Shown: positions 15,717 through 22,782 of the stretch, one piece after another
Layout of the letters: the number at the start of each line of letters is the position of its first letter
Numbering within the stretch: position 1 is the stretch's first letter
Assembly: GCA_040112665.1 (NCBI GenBank)
Contig: CP157796.1
Span: 1,738,813 to 1,802,812, forward strand
Direction of reading: 5' to 3'
DNA length: 64,000 nucleotides
From: Oceanicaulis sp.
GTDB lineage: Bacteria; Pseudomonadota; Alphaproteobacteria; Caulobacterales; Maricaulaceae
Translations under genes and position numbers: made by a program
The notes under the pieces: generated by a model
Databases searched by the model: none
What the model was told of the DNA's origin: nothing
What the model saw: the letters and a program-made list of their open reading frames with translations, nothing else

Positions 15717-16838
15717 ATGACAGGGGTTCTGGCATCGGGCGCGAAGGCCGCAGGCGCGGTCGGACTGGTCATCGAGGACGGCGCGTTCGTCATCGAGGGC
15801 GGCTGTTCGGTCCTGGGGCTCGACCCCGCGCCCGGCACCCTCGACACGTTCGCCGACCGGCTCGCGCCGGGCGACCGCGCCGTGCTCGACCGGGTGCGGT
15901 CCGGCGAGGCGTGCGACACCCGGCTGCGGCTGATCGGGGCGGACGGCAAGGTCCGCTACGCCCGGCTGATCGGCCGGGGCGAACCCGGCGCCTGGCGCGG
16001 CCTGCTCATCCCCGCCGGCGCGAGCCCAGAGGGCGGGGTTGCCCGCATCGATCTCGAGACCGCGCTCAAGGCCGCCGTGGAGACCGGAGAGGTCACAGCC
16101 TTCCACCAGCCGATCGTGGACCTGAAGTCCCGCAAGCTCGCCGGCTTCGAGGCGCTGGCGCGCTGGATCCGGCCCGACGGCGACGTGATGGGCCCTGACG
16201 AGTTCCTGCCGCTCGCCGCCGAGCAGGGGCTGACAAGGACGCTGGGCGAGGCGGTGCGCACCAGCGCGGCGCGCGACGCGGCCGCCTGGCGGGCGGCGGG
16301 CGGCGCGCAGACGCTGTTCGTCGCGGCCAACGCCACGGCCGGAGAAATCTGCGCGCCGGGCTTTGCTGATAGCCTTGTTCAGGCTGTCGAGGCGGCGGGC
16401 CTTCCGGCGAACCGGTTCAAGCTCGAGGTCAACGAGACCGAAGTGATGGCCGATCCCAACGCAGCGGAAACGGCGCTCAAGACGCTGAAGGCCGCAGGCT
16501 TCTCTCTGGCCATCGACGATTTCGGGACCGGGTATTCCTCTCTCTCCCGGCTTGATCGCTTTCCGTTCGATTCGGTGAAGATCGACCAGTATTTCATCCG
16601 CGCCGCGCTCGCGGACGCCGCGGCCCGCGCCATCGTGAAATCGGTCGTCTCGATCGCCCGGTCCTACGCCATGACCATCGTCGCCGAGGGCGTGGAGACC
16701 GAGGAGGCGGCCGCGCTTTGCACTGATCTGGGCTGCGATTTCGGCCAGGGCTTCCGCTTCGCCCGCGCGCTGAGGCCCGAGGACGCCGCCGAGGCGGTGC
16801 GGTCCGGTCTCGAAGGCCGGTTCGACCCGCCGGCCTAA
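15717..16838 (+). CDS. EAL-domain cyclic-di-GMP phosphodiesterase
   Basis: 373-residue soluble protein. An N-terminal sensor-like region (about 1-105, possibly PAS-like) precedes an EAL domain (about 115-365). The catalytic set looks complete: EAL (FEALARW), Asn in AANATAGE, Glu in EVNETEV, the metal pair in DDFGTGYSSL, Lys in VKIDQYF, Glu in AEGVETEE and Gln in GQGFRFARAL. It therefore probably hydrolyses c-di-GMP, linking it to motile/sessile switching. No GGDEF or transmembrane part is present. It begins 1 nt after the GNAT stop and shares its stop codon region with the convergent esterase gene (4-nt overlap). Confidence 0.88.
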   Translation: MTGVLASGAKAAGAVGLVIEDGAFVIEGGCSVLGLDPAPGTLDTFADRLAPGDRAVLDRVRSGEACDTRLRLIGADGKVRYARLIGRGEPGAWRGLLIPAGASPEGGVARIDLETALKAAVETGEVTAFHQPIVDLKSRKLAGFEALARWIRPDGDVMGPDEFLPLAAEQGLTRTLGEAVRTSAARDAAAWRAAGGAQTLFVAANATAGEICAPGFADSLVQAVEAAGLPANRFKLEVNETEVMADPNAAETALKTLKAAGFSLAIDDFGTGYSSLSRLDRFPFDSVKIDQYFIRAALADAAARAIVKSVVSIARSYAMTIVAEGVETEEAAALCTDLGCDFGQGFRFARALRPEDAAEAVRSGLEGRFDPPA

Positions 16839-17755
16839 TCCAGCGCGGCGTCGATCTCGGCGAGGATGACCGCCCAGGCCGGCGCGGTCGGATCGATCAG
16901 CTCGAAATGACCGGCGTCCTCCGGCGCGATGAAGGTGACCTCGTCGCCCGCCGCGATCGCGATGTCCGCATACCGGCCCACCAGATCGACCGGCACGATC
17001 GGGTCGAGCCCGCCTGCGATCAGCACCTGGGGCACGCCGAGCGGCAGAAGCCGCGCGGGGCTGGTGTCGGCGTAAGGATTTTCGCGTTCGCCGACGAGCG
17101 AGGCGACGATATCAGGCTCCCCGCAGCGGCCGGGACCGGTGGCGGCGTAGTCTTCAAGATCGTTCAGCCCGGCGAGCGAAATCACCGCGCGGGGCGTGAA
17201 CGGATCCTCGCTCGCGCCCGGCGCGCCCTCGGGCAGGTTGGGCCTCGCCGCAGCCCAGAGCGCGAGATGCCCGCCGGCGGAATGGCCGATCGCGACCGCG
17301 CGCCCTGCGTCGATCGGGTGCGCCGCGGCGAGATCGCGCACCGTGTCCATACCCGCAGCCAGGCTCGCGAACGTGCCCGGATACGCCCCGTCCGCATGGC
17401 CGACGCGCGGATAGGTGAGGTTCCACACCGCATAGCCGCGGCGTTTGAGGTCGGCGGCCAGCTGATCCTGCAGGATGGTGCCCGGGATCTCCGCCCGCCA
17501 GCACCCGCCATGGATCATGACCACCAGCGGATGCGGGCCGTCTCCATGCCGGGCCGCGTCAGGCAGCCACAGCTCGCCGTAATCGTTATCGCCAGGCCCG
17601 TAAGCGATGCGCGCGTCAGCCGCCTCACGCGGCCTGTCCAGAAGCTGCCGCCATGTGATCGGCCGCTCCGCCGCGTAGGGATCGGCCGCGACCTCCACCG
17701 CCGGGCTGGCGCAGGCGGCGAGGAGGAGCGGCAGGGCGAGAAGGAGAGGGCGCAT
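16835..17755 (-). CDS. Alpha/beta hydrolase lipoprotein (esterase/kynurenine-formamidase-like)
   Basis: 306-residue hydrolase. The signal peptide ends LLAAC with Cys15, so it is lipid-anchored. HGGCW forms the oxyanion hole, Ser in GHSAGGHLALWAA is the nucleophile, Asp in GGLDPIVP and His in DAGHFELIDP complete the triad. The architecture resembles the BD-FAE/kynurenine-formamidase-like exported esterases. The inner ATG at 17755 is chosen because the signal peptide begins there; an extension to 17818 adds polar, Pro/Arg-rich sequence. Convergent with the EAL gene; the two stop codons overlap by 4 nt (CTAA). Confidence 0.83.
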   Translation of the reverse strand: MRPLLLALPLLLAACASPAVEVAADPYAAERPITWRQLLDRPREAADARIAYGPGDNDYGELWLPDAARHGDGPHPLVVMIHGGCWRAEIPGTILQDQLAADLKRRGYAVWNLTYPRVGHADGAYPGTFASLAAGMDTVRDLAAAHPIDAGRAVAIGHSAGGHLALWAAARPNLPEGAPGASEDPFTPRAVISLAGLNDLEDYAATGPGRCGEPDIVASLVGERENPYADTSPARLLPLGVPQVLIAGGLDPIVPVDLVGRYADIAIAAGDEVTFIAPEDAGHFELIDPTAPAWAVILAEIDAALD

Positions 17756-17880
17756 GGGGGCTCGCGGGTTCGGGCGGGTAGGCGCGCACCATAGCAACAT
17801 ATCTCGCTTTCCGGACAAGCGGCGGAGCCGCGCCGGGAGCGCGCATCGTTCGAAGGTTCGTGTCAGCGCTTCCCCACTTC

Positions 17881-17961
17881 GTCATTGCCGCGAAAGCGGG
17901 AACCCGGGGAGCATCGAGCATCCGTGCCGCCGGACTGGGTCCCCGCTTTCGCGGGGATGAC
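17881..17961. repeat. Dispersed palindromic element
   Basis: The left arm (17881-17905) and the reverse complement of the right arm (17937-17961) agree at 22 of 25 positions. Each arm is itself a small hairpin with the core CCGCGAAAGCGG, closing a GAAA tetraloop. It lies between the uvrD stop and the esterase start. The sequence type (GTCAT...CGCGAAAGCGGG...ACCC) is one that recurs widely in alphaproteobacterial genomes; only this copy is in the window. It may end or stabilise the uvrD mRNA. Confidence 0.75.
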
Positions 17962-17981
17962 GAGAGGGAGGGGCTGGCCGG

Positions 17982-20297
17982 TTAAGGCGCAGCCCCCACG
18001 AAGCTCGCCACGACCTTCTTGGTGCCCGCCTTGTCGAAGGCGACGGTGAGCTTGGCGCCGTCGGTGATCTTCACCGTGCCGTAGCCGAATTTCTGGTGGA
18101 AGACGCGGTCGCCGGGCCGCCATTTCGAATTGCCGCCCACCGAACTGGCGTCGCCGCTCTCGATGAGCTGGGCCTTGCCCTCTATGACGCCGGGATCGGC
18201 GCGGCGGCCTGCGGCCTTGCTGGCCTGGAACCGCTTCCAGCCGGGGCTTTCATAGCTCGACCGGAAGGGGTCGGAAGGTTCGGACACGCCTTCGAAACCC
18301 GGGCCGGCGTCGTAATAGCCGGTCTCTGACTTCGCTTCGCAGCAATCGGGCGGAAGCTCGTCGATGAAGCGGCTGGGGATCACGCTCTGCCAGCGGCCGT
18401 AGATCATCCGGTTCGCCGTGAAGGTGATGACTGCGCGGCGCCGGGCGCGGGTGATGCCGACATAGGCCAGGCGCCGCTCTTCCTCGAGCGCGGCCGTGCC
18501 GCCTTCGTCCATGGAGCGCTGGGAAGGAAACACCATCTCTTCCCAGCCGGGCAGGAAGACCAGCGGAAACTCCAGCCCCTTGGCGGCGTGCAGGGTCATG
18601 ATCGACACCTCGTCGCCGTCCTCGGCGCGGTCGGCGTCGCTGACGAGCGCGATGTGTTCGAGGAAGGCTTCCAGCGTGTCGAAGCTTCCCATGGAACGCA
18701 CGAGTTCCTTGAGGTTGTCCAGCCGGCCTGCGGCCTGCGGGCTCTTGTCCTCGCGCCACATCGCCGTGTAGCCGCTTTCATCGAGGATCACCTCGGCGAG
18801 TTCGTCATGGCGCATTTCGCGCGACTGCTCGCGCCAGCGGTCGAGATCGCGCAGGAAGGCCTGGATCCCTGAACGCGCCTTGCCCTTGATCTCGTCGGTC
18901 TGGGTCATCAGCCGGGCGGCCTCGACCATCGAGCAGCGCGCCTCGCGCGCCACCGCCACGATGCGCTGAACGCTGGTGTCGCCGACCCCGCGCTTGGGCG
19001 TGTTGACGATGCGCTCGAAGGCCAGATCGTCGCTTTCCGACCGCACGAGCCTGAGATAGGCGAGCGCGTCACGGATCTCGGCGCGCTCGAAGAAGCGCGG
19101 ACCGCCGATCACCTTGTAGGGCAGGCCCAGCATGATGAAGCGGTCTTCAAACGCGCGCATCTGCCAGGAGGCGCGCACCAGCACGGCGATCTCGTCATGC
19201 TTGCCGCCGCGGCGGACATGGCTCTCGATCTCGTCGGCGACGAAACGGGCTTCGGCCTCGCCGTCCCACAGGCCTGAAACCTGGACCTTTTCGCCGGGAT
19301 CGTCCTCGGTCCAAAGCGTCTTTCCCAGCCGCGCCTTGTTGGCCTTGATGAGGCCCGAGGCGGCGGTGAGGATATTGCCGGTGGAGCGGTAATTGCGCTC
19401 GAGCCGGATCACGGTCGCGCCGGGAAAATCGTTTTCAAAGCGCAGGATGTTGTCCACCTCCGCGCCGCGCCAGCCGTAGATCGACTGATCGTCGTCGCCC
19501 ACGCAGCACAGATTGTTCGATCCGCGCGCCAGCAGCCTCAGCCACAGATACTGCGCGACGTTGGTGTCCTGATACTCGTCGACCAGGAGATAGCGGAACT
19601 TGCGGTGAAAGTCGGCGAGCACGTCCGGGTGCTTCTGGAATATCGTGATGTTGTGCACCAGCAGATCGCCGAAATCGCACGCGTTCAGCACGCTCAGCCG
19701 CTCCTGATAGAGCGCGTAGAGCTGGCCCGCCTTGCCGTCGGCGAAGCTCCACTTGTCTTCCTCGGGTATGCGCTCGGGGCTGAGCGCTCGGTTCTTCCAG
19801 CCGTCGATCAGGGAGGCGAAGTGGCGCGGCGTCCAGCGCTTGATGTCGATCCCCTCGGCTTCGAGGATCTGCTTGATCAGGCGCAGCTGGTCGTCGGTGT
19901 CCAGGATCGTGAAGCTCGATTTCAGATCCACCAGCTCGGCGTGGCGGCGCAAGATCTGCGCGGCGATGGAGTGGAAGGTGCCCAGCCAGGGCAGCCCCTC
20001 GACCTGCTCGCCGATGATCTTGCCCACCCGCTCCTTCATCTCGCGCGCGGCCTTGTTGGTGAAGGTCACCGCCAGGATCTGCCAGGGCGCGGCCTTGCCC
20101 TGCGCCAGGATGTGCGCGAGCCGCGTGGTTAGCACGCGCGTCTTGCCGGTGCCTGCGCCGGCCAGCACCAGCACCGGGCCTTCGGTAGCCTCCACCGCGG
20201 CGCGCTGTTCGGGGTTGAGCCCCTGAAGATAGGACGCTTCGCCGGAGGGCTGCGGCGGACGCGCGGCGGCGCGCTGGGAAAGCGGAAGTTCGGCCAT
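17982..20297 (-). CDS. uvrD: UvrD/PcrA-type ATP-dependent DNA helicase
   Basis: 771-residue superfamily 1A helicase for nucleotide-excision and mismatch repair. Helicase motifs are in order: Q motif GLNPEQRAAVEA (about 26-37), Walker A AGAGTGKTR (46-54), Ia VTFTNKAAREMKERV, Walker B LLVDEYQDTN, III GDDDQSIYGWRGA, IV IRLERNYRS, V MTLHAAKGLEFPLVFLPG, and VI EERRLAYVGITRAR. A C-terminal Tudor-like segment (PGDRVFHQKFGYGTVK... to VVASFVGAA) matches the PcrA/UvrD RNA-polymerase-binding tail. The ATG at 20297 gives the conventional N terminus. It borders the accessory island at 20.4-22.8 kb. Confidence 0.95.
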   Translation of the reverse strand: MAELPLSQRAAARPPQPSGEASYLQGLNPEQRAAVEATEGPVLVLAGAGTGKTRVLTTRLAHILAQGKAAPWQILAVTFTNKAAREMKERVGKIIGEQVEGLPWLGTFHSIAAQILRRHAELVDLKSSFTILDTDDQLRLIKQILEAEGIDIKRWTPRHFASLIDGWKNRALSPERIPEEDKWSFADGKAGQLYALYQERLSVLNACDFGDLLVHNITIFQKHPDVLADFHRKFRYLLVDEYQDTNVAQYLWLRLLARGSNNLCCVGDDDQSIYGWRGAEVDNILRFENDFPGATVIRLERNYRSTGNILTAASGLIKANKARLGKTLWTEDDPGEKVQVSGLWDGEAEARFVADEIESHVRRGGKHDEIAVLVRASWQMRAFEDRFIMLGLPYKVIGGPRFFERAEIRDALAYLRLVRSESDDLAFERIVNTPKRGVGDTSVQRIVAVAREARCSMVEAARLMTQTDEIKGKARSGIQAFLRDLDRWREQSREMRHDELAEVILDESGYTAMWREDKSPQAAGRLDNLKELVRSMGSFDTLEAFLEHIALVSDADRAEDGDEVSIMTLHAAKGLEFPLVFLPGWEEMVFPSQRSMDEGGTAALEEERRLAYVGITRARRRAVITFTANRMIYGRWQSVIPSRFIDELPPDCCEAKSETGYYDAGPGFEGVSEPSDPFRSSYESPGWKRFQASKAAGRRADPGVIEGKAQLIESGDASSVGGNSKWRPGDRVFHQKFGYGTVKITDGAKLTVAFDKAGTKKVVASFVGAAP

Positions 20298-20413
20298 GAC
20301 GTCCCAGACGGGCTGCGATTCGAAGGAGAACGAAACTAGCACGCGCCAGCGCAAAGGGCAGGGGGCGAGGTGCGCACCGTCAGGCTGAGAGGGAGCGGAC
20401 GCGCGCGGGTGTG

Positions 20414-20437
20414 TGTGATATCTTCAGAGCTATCACA
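20414..20437. promoter_or_regulatory. Palindromic operator before mazEF
   Basis: TGTGATA (20414-20420) and TATCACA (20431-20437) are exact inverted arms; including inner positions 9 of 12 pairs match. The site ends 14 nt before the mazE start and overlaps its likely promoter, as expected for autoregulation by an AbrB-fold antitoxin. Confidence 0.6.
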
Positions 20438-20451
20438 AGACGGAGGCGGCG

Positions 20452-20694
20452 ATGAAAGCGCTGATCGGAAAATGGGGACGCTCGGTCGCTGTGCGCCTGC
20501 CGGCCGCATATCTCGACGCTCTGGGTATGAGACCTGGAGACGAGGTCGAGCTGAAGCTCGAGCAGGGCGCTATCCGGATGACGCCGAAGGCGAGGCCGAC
20601 GCTTGAACAGCTCGTCGAGGAGATGAAAGGTCAGGAGCCTCCGGAGCTTGTCGATTGGGGCCCGGACGTGGGCGCCGAGATCATCCGTGACTGA
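20452..20694 (+). CDS. mazE: MazE/PemI-family antitoxin (AbrB fold)
   Basis: 80-residue antitoxin. The N-terminal swapped-hairpin AbrB domain is seen in KALIGKWGRSVAVRLPAAYL and GMRPGDEVELKLEQGAIRMTP. The acidic C-terminal tail (about 52-80, EQLVEEMKGQEPPELVDWGPD) would wrap around and block the toxin. CGGAGG lies 5 nt before the ATG. The toxin gene starts inside its last codons. A palindrome just upstream suggests autorepression. Confidence 0.9.
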   Translation: MKALIGKWGRSVAVRLPAAYLDALGMRPGDEVELKLEQGAIRMTPKARPTLEQLVEEMKGQEPPELVDWGPDVGAEIIRD

Positions 20695-21037
20695 CCGGCC
20701 CTCTACGCTCGAACGGGGCGATATCGTCTCAGCGTTCATGAAGGAGCAAGCGGACCGGGAGCAGGCCGGCAGGCGGCCGTTTCTGATACTCACCCCCGGC
20801 TTTTATAACGCCGCAGCCTCAACCGTGATCGGGTGTCCGATCACCTCAAACACCGCAGCCTACGCCTTCAAGGTGTTGCTGCCGGAGGGCGCGCCGGTCT
20901 CTGGCGGCGTACTCGTCGATCAGGTCCGGGCGCTCGATCTTTCTGCACGGCGTGTCCGCAAGCTGGGAACGGCGCCGGAGGAGACGCTGGCGGACGTCAC
21001 GGCGATCCTGGCGAGCCTTCTTCGGATCGCCCCGTAG
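20687..21037 (+). CDS. mazF: MazF/PemK-family mRNA interferase toxin
   Basis: 116-residue endoribonuclease of the MazF/PemK fold, cutting mRNA in a sequence-specific way. Signature parts are LERGDIVSAFM (canonical RGDIV), EQAGRRPFLIL, FYNAAASTVIGCPITS and GGVLVDQVRALDLSARRVRKLG; these supply the active-site Arg and the Thr/Ser of CPITS. The start is GTG at 20687, overlapping the mazE stop by 8 nt, so the pair is translationally coupled and the antitoxin is made first. The next ATG would remove the essential RGDIV strand. It ends 6 nt before the convergent higA stop. Confidence 0.9.
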   Translation: MTDRPSTLERGDIVSAFMKEQADREQAGRRPFLILTPGFYNAAASTVIGCPITSNTAAYAFKVLLPEGAPVSGGVLVDQVRALDLSARRVRKLGTAPEETLADVTAILASLLRIAP

Positions 21038-21043
21038 AGCGTC

Positions 21044-21361
21044 TCACGCCGAGAGCGGGCGCACCTCCGCCTCGATTTCCGCCCAGCGTTCCGAGCGCAG
21101 CGTGGCGAGATCGTAGGCCTGCTGAAGGTTCAGCCAGAACTGGGCGGTCGTGCCGAAGGCCTTGCCCAGGCGGACCGCGAGCTCGATCGACACCGATTGC
21201 TTGCCGGCGATGAAGCGCGACAGGTTGGCGGCGCTGATATTGAGCGCGCCTGCGGCCTTGCGCAGACTCAGCCCCATCGGTTCGAGATATTCCTCGGCGA
21301 GATAGGCGCCGGGATGAACCTCGAGGCCGATCAGGCCGGGCTCGGCGGGAATGCGGGTCAT
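21044..21361 (-). CDS. higA: HigA-family addiction-module antitoxin (XRE HTH), apparently orphan
   Basis: 105-residue helix-turn-helix protein. VHPGAYLAEEYLEPMGLSLRKAAGALNISAANLSRFIAGKQSVS (about 16-59) holds the HTH; RLGKAFGTTAQFWLNLQQAYDL is the hallmark of the HigA/VapI group. These are normally cotranscribed with a RelE-fold HigB toxin placed just upstream. Here the upstream position holds an unrelated 81-residue protein instead, and no RelE-like gene is seen. It is therefore an orphan or has lost its toxin. It may repress its own or nearby promoters. The ATG follows the stop of the small gene by 9 nt. Confidence 0.85.
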   Translation of the reverse strand: MTRIPAEPGLIGLEVHPGAYLAEEYLEPMGLSLRKAAGALNISAANLSRFIAGKQSVSIELAVRLGKAFGTTAQFWLNLQQAYDLATLRSERWAEIEAEVRPLSA

Positions 21362-21370
21362 CGGAGTGCG

Positions 21371-21616
21371 TTAGTGGAACCGGTAGGGTTCACCAATATC
21401 CATCTCAGAGACCTCAACCCGGTAACCTTCCCATCTCTTCGGTAGTGGCCGCGTTAGCGCCGTCCGTCCTTTTATCCTAAGGACAAGATGTATGCCGTCA
21501 TCCCCATGCCAAGGCCAAACGCTCGCTTCGCCTTCTTGAAATCCAAGATGGCGCAGCAGTGTTTTACCTGCATCGTGAGGAGTGGAATTAGGCAACTGTG
21601 TTATGTCCAGCCACAA
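21371..21616 (-). CDS. Small protein partnered with the trypsin-fold protease
   Basis: 81-residue protein of unknown family. The predicted start is TTG at 21616, which overlaps the 3' end of the protease gene by 29 nt; no in-frame ATG or GTG lies nearby upstream. Composition is more AT-rich than the surrounding chromosome, as in the protease gene. By eye, residues 42-75 (IHLVLRIKGRTAL, LPKRWEGYRVEVSEMD) follow the same strand-Lys-LP-G-x-x-V-x-V pattern as the protease N-terminal segment 77-111 (EVVVYTRRKL, IPDALDDEIGIRV). It could be a stand-alone version of that domain acting as partner, inhibitor or target adaptor. That role is inference; the coding call rests on coupling and matching composition. 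Confidence 0.55.
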   Translation of the reverse strand: MWLDITQLPNSTPHDAGKTLLRHLGFQEGEASVWPWHGDDGIHLVLRIKGRTALTRPLPKRWEGYRVEVSEMDIGEPYRFH

Positions 21617-22703
21617 GTGTGAGGCCCCAATGATGCAGCAACGGCCTTAAGGGGAGGATAAAGGTGTGATTCCCGAACTTATGCCCGGCAAACACTATTC
21701 CTACAGCGTGCCGTCGGCCGTTCTCATCTTCCGTGCAGACTAACGATCCTGAGTCACCCGGAGCTGAGAAAGGGCGGCCCTCTCCCTCAACGATGTAAAC
21801 CTCTGAAAAGTAGACCACATCCTTCATGTCGAATTCGGCTACCGCATAAGCGACGGCTTCAGCTCCGACAGTCTTGGCGCGGATTATGCCGCGAGTAAGG
21901 CCAGTGCTTCTACCCACCTTTGTAACACGCATCGAGCAGGTGGGGTCCATCACAGACGCAGGGGTGTCGTAGAAATTACCCTGCATACTTGACACACGAG
22001 CTTCGTCACGGATTCGGAAAATCGCCGCGTCAGTGTTCGCCGAAACGTTCACATGGTCCGGTGATCCAGCCGTGAATGGAATGACGGAGAGGTGCCGCCC
22101 AATTGTAAACGGATCAATCCCATCTTGGTGAACATCGACAGAGCCGGGCGCGACGATTGGCATTTCAATCGGTGTGTGATTGCACCCCCCGCCCACATGA
22201 TTGTTCGTCAGTCCGACCAAGACGCCTTCCCTGTCGCGCAGGAGCGCTCCTAAGCTGCCTGCCCCGCGGCAATCGCCAACAAATATTGAGCTTCCGCAAC
22301 AATAAAAGGTATCTGCGACCTGGTAGTAAGGTCGAATTGAGCTATATGTCCGCCCACTTACAAATGGAGCGCCGCCTTGTACTACGCGGATGCCAATTTC
22401 ATCGTCGAGTGCATCAGGTATATTTTCTGCGTCCTTTTTAGAAAGCTTCCTTCGAGTGTATACGACAACCTCGTGTTCAACGTCATTATATGCAATTAGG
22501 AGTATTTCTCTTCGCTTAAACACATCAATAGTATTTTGAGAGCGAAAATCTTCGCCGCGATCGAATTCTTCCTCTATGTCTATTTCATCGTCAGGCTCCT
22601 CCGCAGTATCAACTTGGAGGAGGTTTTGAGCTGTCGCCCACTCACGAAAGCGCGCTGCAGCGTTCTTCGTACGCTCGCGCATTTTTTCGTCTTCTTGCGT
22701 CAT
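21588..22703 (-). CDS. Trypsin-fold serine protease with N-terminal accessory domain (Nal1-like)
   Basis: 371-residue putative serine protease. The chymotrypsin triad is His169 (LTNNHVGGG), Asp225 (NTDAAIFRI) and Ser318 (APGDSGSLV). VGRSTGLTRGII and VGIVFAG are typical of the bacterial proteases related to plant NAL1. No signal peptide: the start MTQEDEKMRERTKNAAARF is polar and charged, so it is probably cytosolic. Residues 31-55 are acidic; 60-115 form a separate domain before the catalytic part (about 120-355). ATG 22703 follows GGGGAAG. Base composition is low in GC (25 of 60 G+C at 22441-22500 and 23 of 60 at 22501-22560, against 42 of 60 at 23461-23520), which suggests transfer. It may be a regulatory or defence protease; substrate unknown. 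Confidence 0.78.
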   Translation of the reverse strand: MTQEDEKMRERTKNAAARFREWATAQNLLQVDTAEEPDDEIDIEEEFDRGEDFRSQNTIDVFKRREILLIAYNDVEHEVVVYTRRKLSKKDAENIPDALDDEIGIRVVQGGAPFVSGRTYSSIRPYYQVADTFYCCGSSIFVGDCRGAGSLGALLRDREGVLVGLTNNHVGGGCNHTPIEMPIVAPGSVDVHQDGIDPFTIGRHLSVIPFTAGSPDHVNVSANTDAAIFRIRDEARVSSMQGNFYDTPASVMDPTCSMRVTKVGRSTGLTRGIIRAKTVGAEAVAYAVAEFDMKDVVYFSEVYIVEGEGRPFSAPGDSGSLVCTEDENGRRHAVGIVFAGHKFGNHTFILPLRPLLHHWGLTLVAGHNTVA

Positions 22704-22750
22704 TTCTTCCCCGAGGGTTCTGATTCCAGAATGTAACCCTAGAGCGAAAT

Positions 22751-22779
22751 ATCTTAGTCGACAAATGGGAACAAAACAA
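22751..22779 (-). promoter_or_regulatory. Candidate promoter of the protease cassette
   Basis: On the minus strand TTGTTT (22779-22774), a 17-nt spacer and TAAGAT (22756-22751) form a plausible sigma-70 promoter in AT-rich DNA, about 48 nt before the protease start codon. It sits directly after the CLC channel stop. Confidence 0.4.
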
Positions 22780-22782
22780 GAA

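Noticed and set aside
20400..22780. Prophage or integron remnant
   Set aside because: No integrase, att site, phage structural or recombination gene is seen; the island holds TA genes and a protease pair only.
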